Origin: Euryodendron excelsum
Taxonomy: Eukaryota > Streptophyta > Magnoliopsida > Ericales > Pentaphylacaceae
Assembly: GCA_033060915.1 (NCBI GenBank)
Contig: CM065387.1
Span: 32,364,501 to 32,428,500, forward strand
DNA: 64,000 nucleotides
Reading direction: 5' to 3'
The notes below the pieces were generated by a model that did not search any database, was not told the origin of the DNA, and saw only the letters and a program-made list of their open reading frames with translations. Of this stretch, positions 33,941-45,585 are shown piece by piece. Positions within the stretch are counted from its first letter, which is position 1; the number at the start of each line of letters is the position of its first letter. Made by a program: the position numbers and the translations under genes.

Positions 33941-34450
33941 TTGCCGGTTTGATTCCCAGAGCCGGTGTGGTCGGAAAGGAGACCGGCCCACTAGGGGCAA
34001 AATGGTCATTTTACACCGGGTTTGCCGGAACTGACTCAGAATGGTCCGGAAAGGTAAAGGAAGATTGAGAATACTATAAAAAGTGTTCCCGGGTCCTTAC
34101 CGGTTTGATACCCAGAGCCGGTGTGGTCGGAAATAGAGACCGGCCCACCAGGGGCAAAACGGTCATTTTGTACCGGGTTTGCCGGAACTGACTCGGAACG
34201 GTCCGGAAAGGTAAAGGAAAATTGAGAATACTATAAAAAGTATTCTCGGGAGGTTACCGGTTTAATACCCAGAGCCGGTGTGGTCGGAAATGGAGACCGG
34301 CCCACTAGGGGCAAAACGGTCATTTTGTACCGGGTTTGCCGGAACTGACTTGGAACGGTCCAGAAAGGTAAAGGAAAATTGAGAATACTATAAAAAGTAT
34401 TCTCAGGAGGTTACCGGTTTAATACCCAGAGCCGGTGTGGTTCCCGGGGC
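33941..34450 (+). repeat. 157 bp tandem array, 3.3 copies
   Basis: Units begin at 33941, 34097, 34254 and 34411 (the last partial) with (T/G)ACCGGTTT(G/A)ATACCCAGAGCC-like sequence. They contain CACTAGGGGCAAAA, CCGGGTTTGCCGGAACTGAC and ACTATAAAAAGTATTCTC. Copies 2 to 4 are nearly identical, so amplification was recent compared with the rest of the LTR. Confidence 0.8.
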
Positions 34451-34564
34451 GTTCAGATGCCTAGGGGCAAAATGGTCATCTTGACCGGAAAGTCTCGGAA
34501 AAGGTCCTAAGGGTAGTTTGGTCATTTTTCACCGAAGTGAGATAACAGACACTGGTGTTGACCT

Positions 34565-35090
34565 GGGTTTTGAGTGTTTCCGCCACTCTAACGGTGTGAG
34601 TATTTCCGCTACTCGGACGGGGTTGACGATTTGAGAGTACTTCCGCTACTCTAACGGTTCTGTGAGTATTTCCGCTACTCTAACGGTTCTGTGAGTACTT
34701 CCGCTACTCTAACGGTTCTGTGAGTATTTTCGCTACTCGGACGGCTCCGTGAGTATTTCCGCTACTCTAACGGTTGAGTATTTCCGCTACTCGGACGGCT
34801 CTGTGAGTATTTCCGCTACTCTAACGGGTCTATGAGTATTTCCGTTACTCTAACGGTGGAGTATTTCCGCTACTCTAACGGTTATGTGAGTAGTTTTGCT
34901 ACTCGGACCGTCTCGAGGAATAAACTGTCTCGAGAGAGGGATTGGAAAGGGGTCTTATCGTCTCCGAAGAGACGTGCCTGGGTTTTGAGTGTTTCCGTCA
35001 CTCTGACGGTTGTGTGAGTGTTTCCGCCACTCTGACGGTTTTGTGAGTGTTTCCGCCACTCCGACGGTTTTGTGAGTGTTTTACTACTCG
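34565..35090 (+). repeat. ~28 bp minisatellite of GAGTA...TACTC hairpins
   Basis: About 15 copies of TGAGTATTTCCGCTACTCTAA with CGGTTCTG spacers; later copies have GAGTGTTTCCGCCACTC. Each unit can form a small stem (GAGTA/TACTC or GAGTG/CACTC) with a TTTCCGC loop, and stem changes are compensated. Confidence 0.75.
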
Positions 35091-35930
35091 GACCGTCTCG
35101 AGGAATAAACTGTCTCGAGAGAGGGATCGGAATTGGAATAAGAAAGGACAATGCCCCTAAGGGCATTTTGGTCATTTTGCCTCTATTTGGGCCTGACAGG
35201 CCCGCGAAGCGATGGAAAGGTGGAATTTAGACCTAGGGAATTGGATTCAATAGGAATATGCCTGAAATGACCTGAAAACAAGTTTGGACGGAGTGTAGAC
35301 TGCCGAGCGGTCAAAAATGGGATGCTTACAGGGGGGGGGAGGGATGAGTTGTTGTGAGTTGTTGGGCGGAGTTTGGAATTGTGACTTGATTGCCTCAGTA
35401 GAATTGAAGCCATGTCTTCAAAGAAAAGGCAGAAGAGCAATGCCAGAAAGAAAGTGAAATCGAGCAAGCTGCCAAATATCTCAGCTAGAGGTTCATTCGG
35501 TGGACCATTAGATTATCATGATGAGTTGTTCATAGGTGGGGATGCTCAAAAGGGATACATCAAGACATGGAGCAAAAAAGCAATGGTGATTGAAAGGAGG
35601 ATCGATTTGGCTACATTTGAAGGGAGCCCGCGAAGTAGAGAGTTGAGTTCAAAAGAAGATAGTGGGAAGCCCTGGCCAATTTGGCTGGAGGAGCAGTGGA
35701 ATAGCTATGTTGTGAATGGATTGCCAACATTTCTAGCATGGTCAAGGAGCCCAGAAAGGAAAGAACAGAGTCCTAGGTGAGAGGCAAAGAGGTGGTGATC
35801 ACTCCGAACATCTTTGCCAAAATGTTCGAGCTTGAAAGGAAGATAAACCCTGAATTCAAATACTCGGGAGATGAAAAGGTAGACATGGGTTTAGTGGCCA
35901 AAGAGATCTTGATTGATTACGCCCAAAATA

Positions 35931-37340
35931 TGGCAATCTATTAACACCCAAGTGCAGGGGCTAAAATTGGTGAAAAAACAAAATTAGGTGCTAAAATTCA
36001 GTAAGATGGAACCTAAAATTCAAAGTAGTAAATAAAATCTGACAACACCAGAGTCGAACCACAGGGAACGTTTATCAAAACACGCAAAGTTAGGTGCTAA
36101 AATTTACCCACAGTAAAAGATTAGATACTGATTAAGCCATACTAACACGGCTTCAGTTAGAACCTAAGCCAACCTGTTTGAATTTCACCATGAATAGTAC
36201 CAATGAGATTTGAACAATTGGTGAAACAAAAACTCAAATAGTAACCAAAATAAAATAGTTTGTTTTGGGAGGTTTGAAAATTATTGAACTAGACTTTAAA
36301 TTAAATTTAATAAAATGGTCTTGGATCCAATTGATCTGATCACCCAATTCACTCAAAATTCCAATGGAGGTTTTGTAACTCAAATCATTGGCTTCGTCTT
36401 AAGCCTTTAATTCAGAAGATTTAACAATTAAAACAAAATTTAATAATAATTAAATCTAAAATAATAAAAACCAAAGCCATAGATTCATACCATTGATTTG
36501 TGCAATAACTATACCAAACTAAAATTTGTGCATAGAAATTACCAAACTTAATCAAGAATCTAAGTTTTCTCAAATATCTAGAATTTAATTATCAAGAATT
36601 GAAAGATTTTAAAGATAATACAATGAAAACTCAATTGGATCCAAGAATAAAACTAGTTACTCATAGTATTGAAAAGAAAAGATATGGCTTGAAAAATAAA
36701 ATGACTTCATAAATAAAAAGATTCTTATAACAGAATAACGGCAAAGAAAAGACTAAAAAGAAAAAAAAATTATTTGAGTAAAAATCTGCTAGCAAACTAA
36801 CTAGAAATCTATCCCTAAGAAAGAAAATAATTGAAGAAAACAAACTCTCCTCCTCTCTTTCTCTTTGTCTTTTCTTTTCTCCCCTTCTCCTAAAGCTCTC
36901 TTTGTAACTCTTTCCTCTGAAGCTTTCCCTCTCACCTTCTCTCCATCTCTTTTTATAGCTGAAAGAAGGAGAGCATATATATATACATATATATTGTCTC
37001 TTTCCTCCTTCTTTTCTTCTCTTTTCTTTTTATTTTCTTCTTGTCCTTGTGTCTTCGTGTCGGCCGCCTCACCCTTGTCTTATTCATCTACACACACCAA
37101 CACACACACACATATATATATAATATAATATACACATATATTATATATACATATATATTATACCTATTAACACACACACACACACATATATATAATGTAT
37201 ATATTACATCAAATTAACACTCGAATAAATGTGTGTGTGCACGTCGACTTTATTTTGCTAGATTTTAGGTTATGTACATAATTAGTAATAATAGCTTATA
37301 ACTAAGGACTCGAATTTGTACGTTTTAGAGTACAATCACA
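35931..37340 (-). repeat. 3' LTR of Athila B
   Basis: About 1410 bp and very similar to 44148-45585, with shared CT-rich leader and AC/TA microsatellites. On the minus strand it starts TGTGATTGTACTC directly after a polypurine tract that reads as 13 C on the plus strand (37341-37353). TATA box on the minus strand: AGCTATAAAAAGAG at about 36960-36947. Confidence 0.8.
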
Positions 37341-37353
37341 CCCCCCCCCCCCC
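37341..37353 (-). other. Polypurine tract of Athila B
   Basis: Thirteen consecutive C on the plus strand, i.e. a G run on the element strand preceded by TTAGTT. It is the plus-strand primer for reverse transcription, adjacent to the 3' LTR. Confidence 0.7.
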
Positions 37354-39671
37354 AACTAAGCTTTTGTTAGTCCTTGCAAAATAATAAACACACATAAAAA
37401 AATAGGCTCCACTTTCGTAGGGATCACGAGTGCATTTAGCATATACACCAAGTCTTTAAACCTCTAAGTTGCCCCTAGTGGACAAATGGTGTCTCGTGAG
37501 GGTTTTCAGTGATTGTACCCGCAAACATCAAAATGGACTTGTAATTGAGATTAGGAGGATAAAGTATGACATGTATCAAAACACAAGCATATTATGTCTA
37601 CCCTACTCTTTAATGCACAAGCAAGATAATATCTTAAAACAACATATGAGAGAGTTTTGTGTCTATATGATCATTACATGATAAGAAAAATATTACAACA
37701 TTAAAACACAAATACATCATTTAAGTTTTGATTCAACCTCACTGGATATTCTATCAGAAAGAAAGAATATAAGCATTTCACACTGGTTGTCCTTGTAAAA
37801 GAGTAAATGTAATGTAAAATCAGAAGAGACAACCATAAAAAAAATGACGTGAATATATAAAGTGAGAGATAACTTGACATAGCTCTATGAAAGAATACTC
37901 AACGTTAAAATAACACAAATAACTAATAAATGAATTCTCTACGAAGTGAATGAATAAACAATGTACACATCAAATCCTTGAGGACTTTCTTTTAGGTTGT
38001 AACTTGGTCATGAGGTATAAGATAGGCAGAAAGAAAGGATAAAAGGCTCAAAATATATGTGATCAAGGCATGAATTGATCAATGAATACATACCTTTAAT
38101 TTTTCTATTTCATTTGATTTGATTTGATAAATATATATATATATATATATTTTTCACAACCAACCTTGTATTCTTTTTTTTTCGTCGTACTTCCCTTTTT
38201 CTTTTGTTTTTTTCTTTTCCTTGCTTCATTGCTATTTTTTTTTTTTTATATTGCAAATAGATCACCCGCTTTTTCAATTCAACTTGCACAAGTAAAGACA
38301 CTTGTGTTTTCGTATTTAGGGACAAAATTTTAGCAATAATATATGTGACAAGAGACAAAGAAATAGGCTTAAAGATGATTCCAAGAGAATTATGTTAACA
38401 AATAAATCTGTGGCTCAAAAGATCAAAGATGGCATCGATTCATTTTTGAAAGTACACAACAGTTCAAGATTATAAGAATTCAACATATTTAATTACTATA
38501 ACAATTTAAACAATTAAGTCAAATACAAGTATAATGGAACTATTGAACGAATGATGTGGAAGAATTCATCAAGAATAAATGTAAACACCTCGAAAGGCGT
38601 GATTGGTTTTAAATCTCACTTAGTAAAAAATCTTCACTTTTGTAGGGATGGTTGTACAATATGTAAAATACTAAATTTATCATGATATAATAATAAGTGA
38701 TGTAAAATAGCATCTTTTTATGTGTTAAGATAAAATCTTGCAATTGTATTAAAAAGAAAGAATAAAACAAAAACTGTGCTAAAGTGAATGAAAACATGTT
38801 TCAACAAATCCACAAAATTCATATTTCCATTTCACATAAAATTGTACAAAATTATAAAAAATACACAAACCTCTTTTATAGATCTCATGTGCATTCAAAT
38901 TGTACACTTCTTGGCCTTATGCATATTTTTTTTTTTTTGTTTTTTTTTAAATACAAAACATCTGCAAAATAAATGTTAGTTTGAAGTCAAAATCAAGATA
39001 GTCTACCATTCTGGTGATTCCAATGTGTCTCAATGCCTTAGCATTTACTCACCCTTTAATAATATCTAGGTAAATTATCTGATTTCTTAACATTAGTCGG
39101 TTACTCCCTTTGCAAATTTTGTCCACACACGTATGTCTAGCACAACAGTGACACTTATTTAATCTTTTTGGTCTTCTCTTACTGGCCAGAGTACTGCGAT
39201 CAGTAAGAGGTTAAGGTTGTTCCTCTTAGAGCTCAACTCTCCTCACCATCTTTGTACGACGAATTATCTCACTCTTGATACCAAATGAAAATATCTAGAA
39301 GATGCAACATATAAATGTAAGCACTCCACACACGTGTGTCTAGTACAACGGTGACACCTATTTAATCTCTTGACTCTTCTCTTACTGGCCAGAGTACTGT
39401 AATTAGTAAGAGGTTGAGGTTGTTCCTCTTGGAGCTTAACTCTCCTCACCATCTTTGCACGATGAATTATCCCTGATACCAAATGAAAATATCTAAAAGA
39501 TACAACATGCAAATGTAAGCACTTAACCATTTATATGAGAAGTTATGACACTATACAGTTCTTTAACATCTGTTGGCCACAAAGACAAGAACAAAAATAA
39601 AAATAAATAACAAAAAATGACGAACCAAATAACAGAAAAATAAGTGAACGTCCCTCCCCCCAACTAGATAA
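37354..39671 (-). other. 3' non-coding region of Athila B
   Basis: No coding similarity. The part near the LTR matches the end of Athila A (GCAAGGACTAACAAA, and a CACGAGACACCA block present at 47400-48180 in element A). A run of (AT)n lies at 38127-38151. Confidence 0.6.
39123..39528 (-). repeat. 203 bp tandem duplication with primer-site-like motif
   Basis: Two copies begin at 39123 and 39326 with CCACACACGT(A/G)TGTCTAG and share ACTGGCCAGAGTACTG and AACTCTCCTCACCATCTTTG. Each ends with GATACCAAATGAAAATATCTA. On the minus strand that tail reads ATTTGGTATCA, similar to a tRNA-Met primer site. The minus-strand frame 39264-39530 crosses the duplication and is probably not a gene. Confidence 0.65.
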
Positions 39672-40260
39672 CAGCCACGACTGCTAGGTGAAAATGGAAC
39701 ACATTCTTAAAGTGTTCCAAACAACTCTCATAGGTATCTCCTTACACAGAAAAATCATCCATGAAAACCTCCAAGAATCTCTCCATCATATCACTAAAGA
39801 TACTCATCATGCACCTTCGAAAGGTGGCCGGTGCATTGCACAAGCCAAAGGGCATTCTTTTGTAAGCATAAATAGCAAAAGGACATGTGAAAGTCATTTT
39901 ATCCTAATCTTCTAAGGCAATTTCAATTTGATTGTACCTAGAGTACCCATCTAGAAAACAGTAAAAGGCCTGTCATGTCACTCGTTCTAAGACTTGGTCA
40001 AAAATGGGAGTGGGAAATGGTCTTTTCTAGTAACAACATTTAGTCAACGGTAATCAATACACATGCGCCACCTAGTTTGAATCCTAGTGGACACTAGTTC
40101 ATTTTTCTCATTTTGGATTACAGTGACTCTAAATTTCCTATGAACGACTTGGGTTGGACTAACCCACTTTGAATCAGAGATGGGGTATATGATACCCGTA
40201 TCGAGAAGCTTCAGTACTTCTCCTCTCACAACTTCTTTTATGTTGGGATTTTAACGCCTT
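39672..40260 (-). pseudogene. Athila B reverse transcriptase, truncated
   Basis: The N-terminal part in frame 40044-40229 (LLDTGIIYPISDSKWVSPTQ, MCIDYR) matches the stop-ridden stretch before the RT of element A. Downstream, with several stops, FGLCNAPATFRRCMMSIFSD and the active site FMDDFSV are readable to about 39690. The thumb, RNase H and integrase are missing, so pol was deleted right after the FMDD box. Confidence 0.75.
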
Positions 40261-40774
40261 TGTATTTAACACACCGGTTTAGAATCTTCCTTAAGATATA
40301 TGCGATGTGTGTATACAAGAGAACTAATACTGTGAAGGTTTGCAATGGTCTTCGGACAGGCTAGAGGATGTAACAACAGGATAAGACTCACCTTCATCAA
40401 GGAATATATACTTTAATGTAGATGGTAAAGGTTTTCTTTCTAGAGTGGGTGCTTTTTGCTTAGAAGGGACAGGTTTTATGACACTAGGAATTAGAGGCTC
40501 AAATGATGGGGTCTAGTGACCCATTTGCATACATTGTTCTCTCTCTATCCTTCTAGGAATTGTGTCCTTAGACTTGACATGGTCACAATCTAACCAGTCA
40601 TATGGCTTGCTCGAAACAAGAGCTTTTCAATAGGATCCTTGAAAAATTCACTCTCAAAGTACTCTTACACAACAGACTCACTGCAGTCTACTTATCTGAT
40701 GTCCTCATACTCTCCCGGTTGTTTTTCATCTAAAAAGATATTCATCTCGACAGTCATATTCCCGAATCACAACT

Positions 40775-41100
40775 TTAGTAGCCCATTCCTACAATGCACA
40801 TGGCTTGGAATGGTCGTCCTAAGATAACATGAGTTTGAGAATGAGCACTAATGCTCTCAACCGATTGTGTATCTAGCACAATGAAATCCACTGGATAATA
40901 AAACTTATCTATTTGAATGAGAACACTCTCCACAATACCCCTAGGAACCTTAATAGATCTATCAGCTAGTTGTAAGGTAACACATGTAGTGCGCAACTTA
41001 CCTAATCCTAATTATTGATAAGCCGAATAAGGAAGTAGATTGACACTTGCTCCTAGATCAAGAAGGGCTCGATCTATCTTGTTTCCCCCTATTGTACATG
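40775..41100 (-). pseudogene. Athila B protease
   Basis: ALLDLGASVNLLPYSAY (about 41085-41030) is the intact catalytic segment. A stop follows, and frame 40775-40996 continues with LQLADRSIKVPRGIVESVLIQ, DFIVLDTQSVE and VILGRPFQA, colinear with the protease of element A (10824-11489). Confidence 0.75.
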
Positions 41101-43115
41101 AAATAGTAGGACAACTGGGGTCCTTATTCTTTGGTGGGACTTACATTACAAAATCGCACTTTGGCTCTCATTCATAAAGACAATTTCTTTGACATGCAAC
41201 CTCTTTTTCACCGTACACAAGTCCTTCAAGAACTTAGCATAGGAGGGAATTTGCTTAATAGCATCTAAGATTGGATTGTTGACCTTGACTTGCTTAAACA
41301 CTTCATAAATTTTAGAATTCAGAAGCTCATGTTATGATTTGGTTAATCTATGAGGAAATGGGGCATATTTCACAACATCAATGCCCTCATCTTCAGATAC
41401 TCTAGTTGGCTCTAAAACTGGCTTAACATTCTTTTTCTCTTTCTCACTCTCATCTTTTTCTCTTTCTTATTCTCTCACGTCTCCATTCCCTTTATCACTG
41501 ACCTTAAGAGTTTTCTCTCTAGGTGAAATGGTTTTATCAATGATTTTCTCACTTATCAAGGTTATGACGGATTGGACTTGTTTATGACTGGATTAAGGAT
41601 TAGTCCTTGCTTCGATCACGTTTACTTGCTTTAGAGGATTTGGATTTGGTTGCGGTTGAGATGAAAATCTCCCCAACACTTGTTGAGTCAAAGCTTGTGT
41701 CAAGTTAGACATTTGCTTTGTTATGTCCTCTAACATCCTAGTGTTGGTTTAACACCTTGTCCTGCCTATCCACCCTATTATTGACTCCTCTAATACCATT
41801 TATTAATTAATGAACATTATCTTCTAAAAGTCTCCTATGAGGGGGTTGATATGTATCAGGTTGGGGTTAAAAAAGCATGGATTGTTGAGCTTGAATAAGT
41901 TGGGATGGGAAAGATTGAGGGTTTTGAAACCCCTCCCTGGAATGCTTGAGGATTTGAAGGACCCTCGTTTCTCCACTCAAAGTTTGGGTGATTTCGCCAT
42001 CCAAGGTTATATATACCCCGATATTGACCAACCACATTGGTTTGGCTATGCAAGACCTCCTTGAAATCCGGTATAATTGGACATGCAACAATTTCATGTT
42101 CCATTATACCACACATTAAATAACTCTCTTCCTTGGGAGACTTAATATTCACAACATTACCCTTACTTATTTCTATGGCTTCTAACTTTTGGGTAAGTGC
42201 AGCTATTCTAGCATTTAGATTATCCACTTGATTAAGCTAAAATGTTACCCTAGGCTTAGAATCATAATTTTGGGTCTCAATAATGGCCCAATCTCTAGCC
42301 AAATTTGCTAAATAATCAAAGAAGTCATACGCTTCAGATGGGTCTTTATCATACAAAGTCCCTGCACACATAGACTCAACGAATTTCTTCAGTTGTGGAG
42401 TCAATAATGAACAGAAAGTATTTATGATATGTCAATTGGTGAAACCATGATATGGACAAGCACTTAACAAATCTTTGAATCTCTCCCAACATTAGAAGAA
42501 TGATTCACTAGACACAAGGGCAAATTAAGAGATTTGGTAATGAATCGCCTCAGTTTTATACTCAAGGAAGAATTTTTTCAAGAATTCTGTCTAAAGATCT
42601 TGCTAAAGATGAATAGACCTAGGTCTCAATGAATTGAACCATTTATTGGCCTTATCTTTGAAAGAAAACGGGAAGAGTTTTAAAAGTACAATTTCTCTTG
42701 GGTAAGAATTATCAAAGAACATAGAGCATACGTCCTTAAAATCTTTTATGTGCTGATATGGTTTTTCAAAATCCAAACCATGGATTGGATTTATCAGTTG
42801 GATCATTCTCGGTTTTAAAGTCATCATGGCGTGATGTGCGGGAAGAACAATGCAAGAAGTAGGAGCTTACCTAGCAAGATTCAGATCGTCCCTAAGATAT
42901 CCATGGGGAGGATCACCATGTACACTCCCACCTTCAGGTCTATTATTTGGATTTGGCGGGTTGGGATTCCTATATGGTTGGGTATCAAATTTTCCCACCA
43001 TTGGGATAGAACTAAAACCTTGGTTAATTAACTGAATGTTTGGAACAAGAGTCCTAGATGGGAAAAGAATATGATGGATTAGAGGAAGATCACTAAACGA
43101 GCCAACGCTCACCAA
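41101..43115 (-). pseudogene. Athila B gag, broken
   Basis: Reading down from 43115: a Pro/Asn-rich N-terminal frame (42867-43115), then the capsid frame 42603-42827 with GLDFEKPYQHIKDFKDV and LFPFSFKDKANKWFNSLRP. A stop-rich middle follows. Frame 41856-42227 has LNARIAALTQKLEAIEI, a damaged knuckle (YLMCGIMEHEIVAC), GWRNHPNFEWRNEG and a Pro/Ser tail. A charged linker (about 41600-41380) leads to the protease. Same organisation as gag of element A. Confidence 0.75.
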
Positions 43116-44106
43116 TCATCCATGCACATCCTTAATGCATCCATCCCGAAACATAAACACGGACCTTACATGTTAGAATGCCGGGCTAAAAACCCAAGTG
43201 GGCCGCCTACAAAATGGGGATGAGAAGAGAAACAGTATTGACGGCTCTCAGAGTTGAGAAAATGGAAGGTCACCTACCTAAAGGGATGCGGACAGAGTAA
43301 CGATTAGACCAGGGCACTTCTAGAGTGGGTTAACAACAAGATACTAATAATAATAAAAAAAATAAAAAGAAAACAAAAACAAAAAAAATTACAACAATAT
43401 ACTAAAATACCGGCACACAAAAATAACAAACAAAAATAATGTTAGACAGGTTAGTAACAACGTTATGGCAACATTAGTGAGCGGCGTCGACCTAAATAGG
43501 CAATGAATCAACTCAAAATAAGGTTATCCACAATAATCAAATATATATATATATATATATAAATCTATATGGTCACCATATCGAGCGACGTCAACCTAAA
43601 TAGGCGGTGAATCAACTCGAAAGGTAAACCACAAAAAAAAAAAAAAAAGATCTTAAATAAAGTGCAAAAAATAAAATGTTAAAATAGTAACCAACATTGG
43701 TTATCCACTAAATAAAAGAAAATATTAAATAGTTAGTAAGTTAGATGAGTTAGATGGGTTAGATAAAAATAGAAAATAAGGTAACCAACTTGACTGGCTT
43801 CATCCAACAGTAGGCGAATATGTCAACCAAAGAGGTTAACTCCAAAATAAATAAAACTAAACTAAAAGTTAAAGAGCTAAATGTATAAAAATATACAAAC
43901 GTAGTAATAAGTGAGCATAGACCACTAATCAATTGGTATACACCTTCCAATCGCTTCGTTAAGGCAGGGAAGCAATCAATTGTCCGTAAATCCGCAAAGG
44001 TATTATTATTATTATTTTTAAAATTTTAAATTTAAATTTTTTATTATAATTTTTATTTTTTATTTTTTGAATTTTGAATTTTTTGCATGATTTTATTAAA
44101 GTCGTG
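43116..44106 (-). other. Athila B leader with ~100 bp duplication
   Basis: Non-coding leader between primer site and gag. ACCTAAATAGGC(A/G)(A/G)TGAATCAACTC occurs at about 43491 and 43592 as part of a roughly 100 bp duplication, separated by (AT)n. A-rich runs elsewhere. Confidence 0.5.
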
Positions 44107-44126
44107 CCCCAGCAATGGCGCCAAAA
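44107..44126 (-). other. Primer-binding site of Athila B
   Basis: On the minus strand TTTTGGCGCCATTGCTGGGG, the classic Athila/Tat primer site, about 20 bases inside the LTR end. Confidence 0.75.
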
Positions 44127-44147
44127 TACTTCACTATGCCCAGGATA

Positions 44148-45176
44148 TGACAATCTATTAATAGCCAAGTGCAGGTGCGGCGAAGTAGTAAATAAAATCC
44201 GATAAGATCATAGTCGAATCATAGGGAATGGTTATCAAAACATACAAAGTTAGGTGCTAAAATTCACCTATGGTAAAAGATTCGATACCGACTAAGCTAT
44301 ACTAACAAGATTTCAGTTGGAACATAAACCAACCTATTTGAATTTCACCATGAATAGCACCAATGACATCTGGACAATTGGTGAAAAAATAATCAAATAG
44401 TAACCAAAATAAAATAGTTTGTTTTGGGAGGTTTGAAGATTATTGAACTAGATATTAAATTAAACTTAATAAAATGGTCTTTGATCCAATTGATCCGATC
44501 ACCCAATTCACTTGAAATTCCAATAGAGGTTTTGTAACTCAAATCATTGGTTTCGTCTTGAGCCTTTGATTCAGAAGATTTAACGATTAAAATAAAATTC
44601 AATAATAATTAAATCTAGAATAATAAAAATTAAATCAATAGATTAATACCATCGATTTGTGCAATAATTATACTCACCTAAAATTTGTGCATAGAAATTA
44701 CCAAAATTAGTCAAGAATCTAAGTTTTCTCAAATATCTAGAATTTAATTACAAAGAATTGAAATACTTTAAAGATAAAACAATGAAAACTCAATTACCTC
44801 CGTTGACATTCCAAGATCCTCAGATGATCTTCACAATTGGCTTCAAGAATAAAACTAGCTACTCATAGTATTAAAAAGAAAAGGCATGGCTTGAAAAATA
44901 AAATGACTTTATAAATAAAAAGATTCTTATAACAGAATAATAGCAAAGAAAAGACTAAAAAGGAAAAAAAATTATTTGAGTGAAAATCTGCTAGCAAACT
45001 AACTGGAAATCTATCCCTAAGAAAGAAAATAATTGAAGAAAACAAACTAACCTCCTCTCTTTCTCTCTGCCTTTTCTTTTCTCCCCTTCTCCTGAAGCTC
45101 TCTTTGTAACTCCATCCTCTGAAGCTCTCACTCTCTCCTACTCTCCTTCTCTTTTTATAGCTGAGAGAAGGAGAGC

Positions 45177-45207
<31 letters not shown>

Positions 45208-45585
45208 TTGTCTCTTTCCTCCTTCTTTCTTCTTTTTTCCTTCTTTCTTTTCTTTTTCTTTTCTTCTTCTTTTCTTCTTTTCCTTGTGTCTTCGTGTCGA
45301 CCACCTCACCCTTGTCTTCTTCACCTGAACACACTAACACACACACATATATATAATATATAATGTACACATATATTATATATACATATATATATTATAC
45401 CTACTAACACATACACACACACACATATATATATATTTATATAATGTATATATTACATTAAATTAACACTCGAATAAATGTGTGTGCACGATGACTTCAT
45501 TTTGCTAGGTTTTAGGTTATGTACATAATTAGTAACAATAGCTTATAATTAGGGACTCCAATTTGTACTTTTTAGAGTACAATCA
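44148..45585 (-). repeat. 5' LTR of Athila B
   Basis: About 1438 bp, paired with 35931-37340. TATA on the minus strand: AGCTATAAAAAGAG at about 45162-45149, followed by CT-rich leader. Frames at 44863-45370 are low-complexity Lys/Glu/Arg chance frames. Confidence 0.8.

Larger units (their letters stand above)
29905..35330 (+). mobile_element. Ogre/Tat-like solo LTR
   Basis: 5426 bp from TGTCGCGCCTAG to GATGCTTACA, sitting in a G tract so that both flanks start with GGGGG, compatible with a 5 bp target duplication. The start, with TTTTTCGCGCTCGAGG, and the internal block GGTTGCCTACGTATCC...GAATCAGGTCAGTCGTAGTTC are of the kind seen in very long Ogre/Tat LTRs. No gag or pol lies inside. It contains a degenerate purine-rich region, GGCGCC palindromes, a 157 bp tandem array and a 28 bp minisatellite. 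A TATA-like CTGTATTTATAGAG lies at about 33459-33472. Open frames within are chance. Confidence 0.7.
28979..35411 (+). promoter_or_regulatory. Putative ORF3 promoter/leader with an intron
   Basis: After the hairpin array come TTAATAAACACC (weak TATA) and a GA-rich stretch (GATAGAGAGAGAGAGTGAAG). A good splice donor (TTTAG|GTAAGCTC, GT at 29162) follows. A usable acceptor (TTGCCTCAG, ending 35398) lies 13 bases before the ORF3 start. Without the inserted Ogre-like LTR the intron would be about 0.8 kb. This is inference from sequence signals only. Confidence 0.35.
35931..45585 (-). mobile_element. Athila-like element B, minus strand, inside ORF3 of element A
   Basis: LTRs at 44148-45585 (5') and 35931-37340 (3') share TG(A/G)CAATCTATTAA and TTTAGAGTACAATCA ends. 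There is an intact TGGCGCCATTGCTGGGG primer site and a long polypurine tract. Gag, protease and part of RT are present; RNase H, integrase and ORF3 are deleted. Its 3' untranslated region and LTR edge resemble those of element A, so both are one clade. I could not read a clean target duplication. Confidence 0.8.

Noticed and set aside
44863..45370. 153- and 71-residue basic frames on the minus strand
   Set aside because: Low-complexity translation of the CT-rich and TA-rich leader in the Athila B LTR; the paired LTR has only shorter versions.
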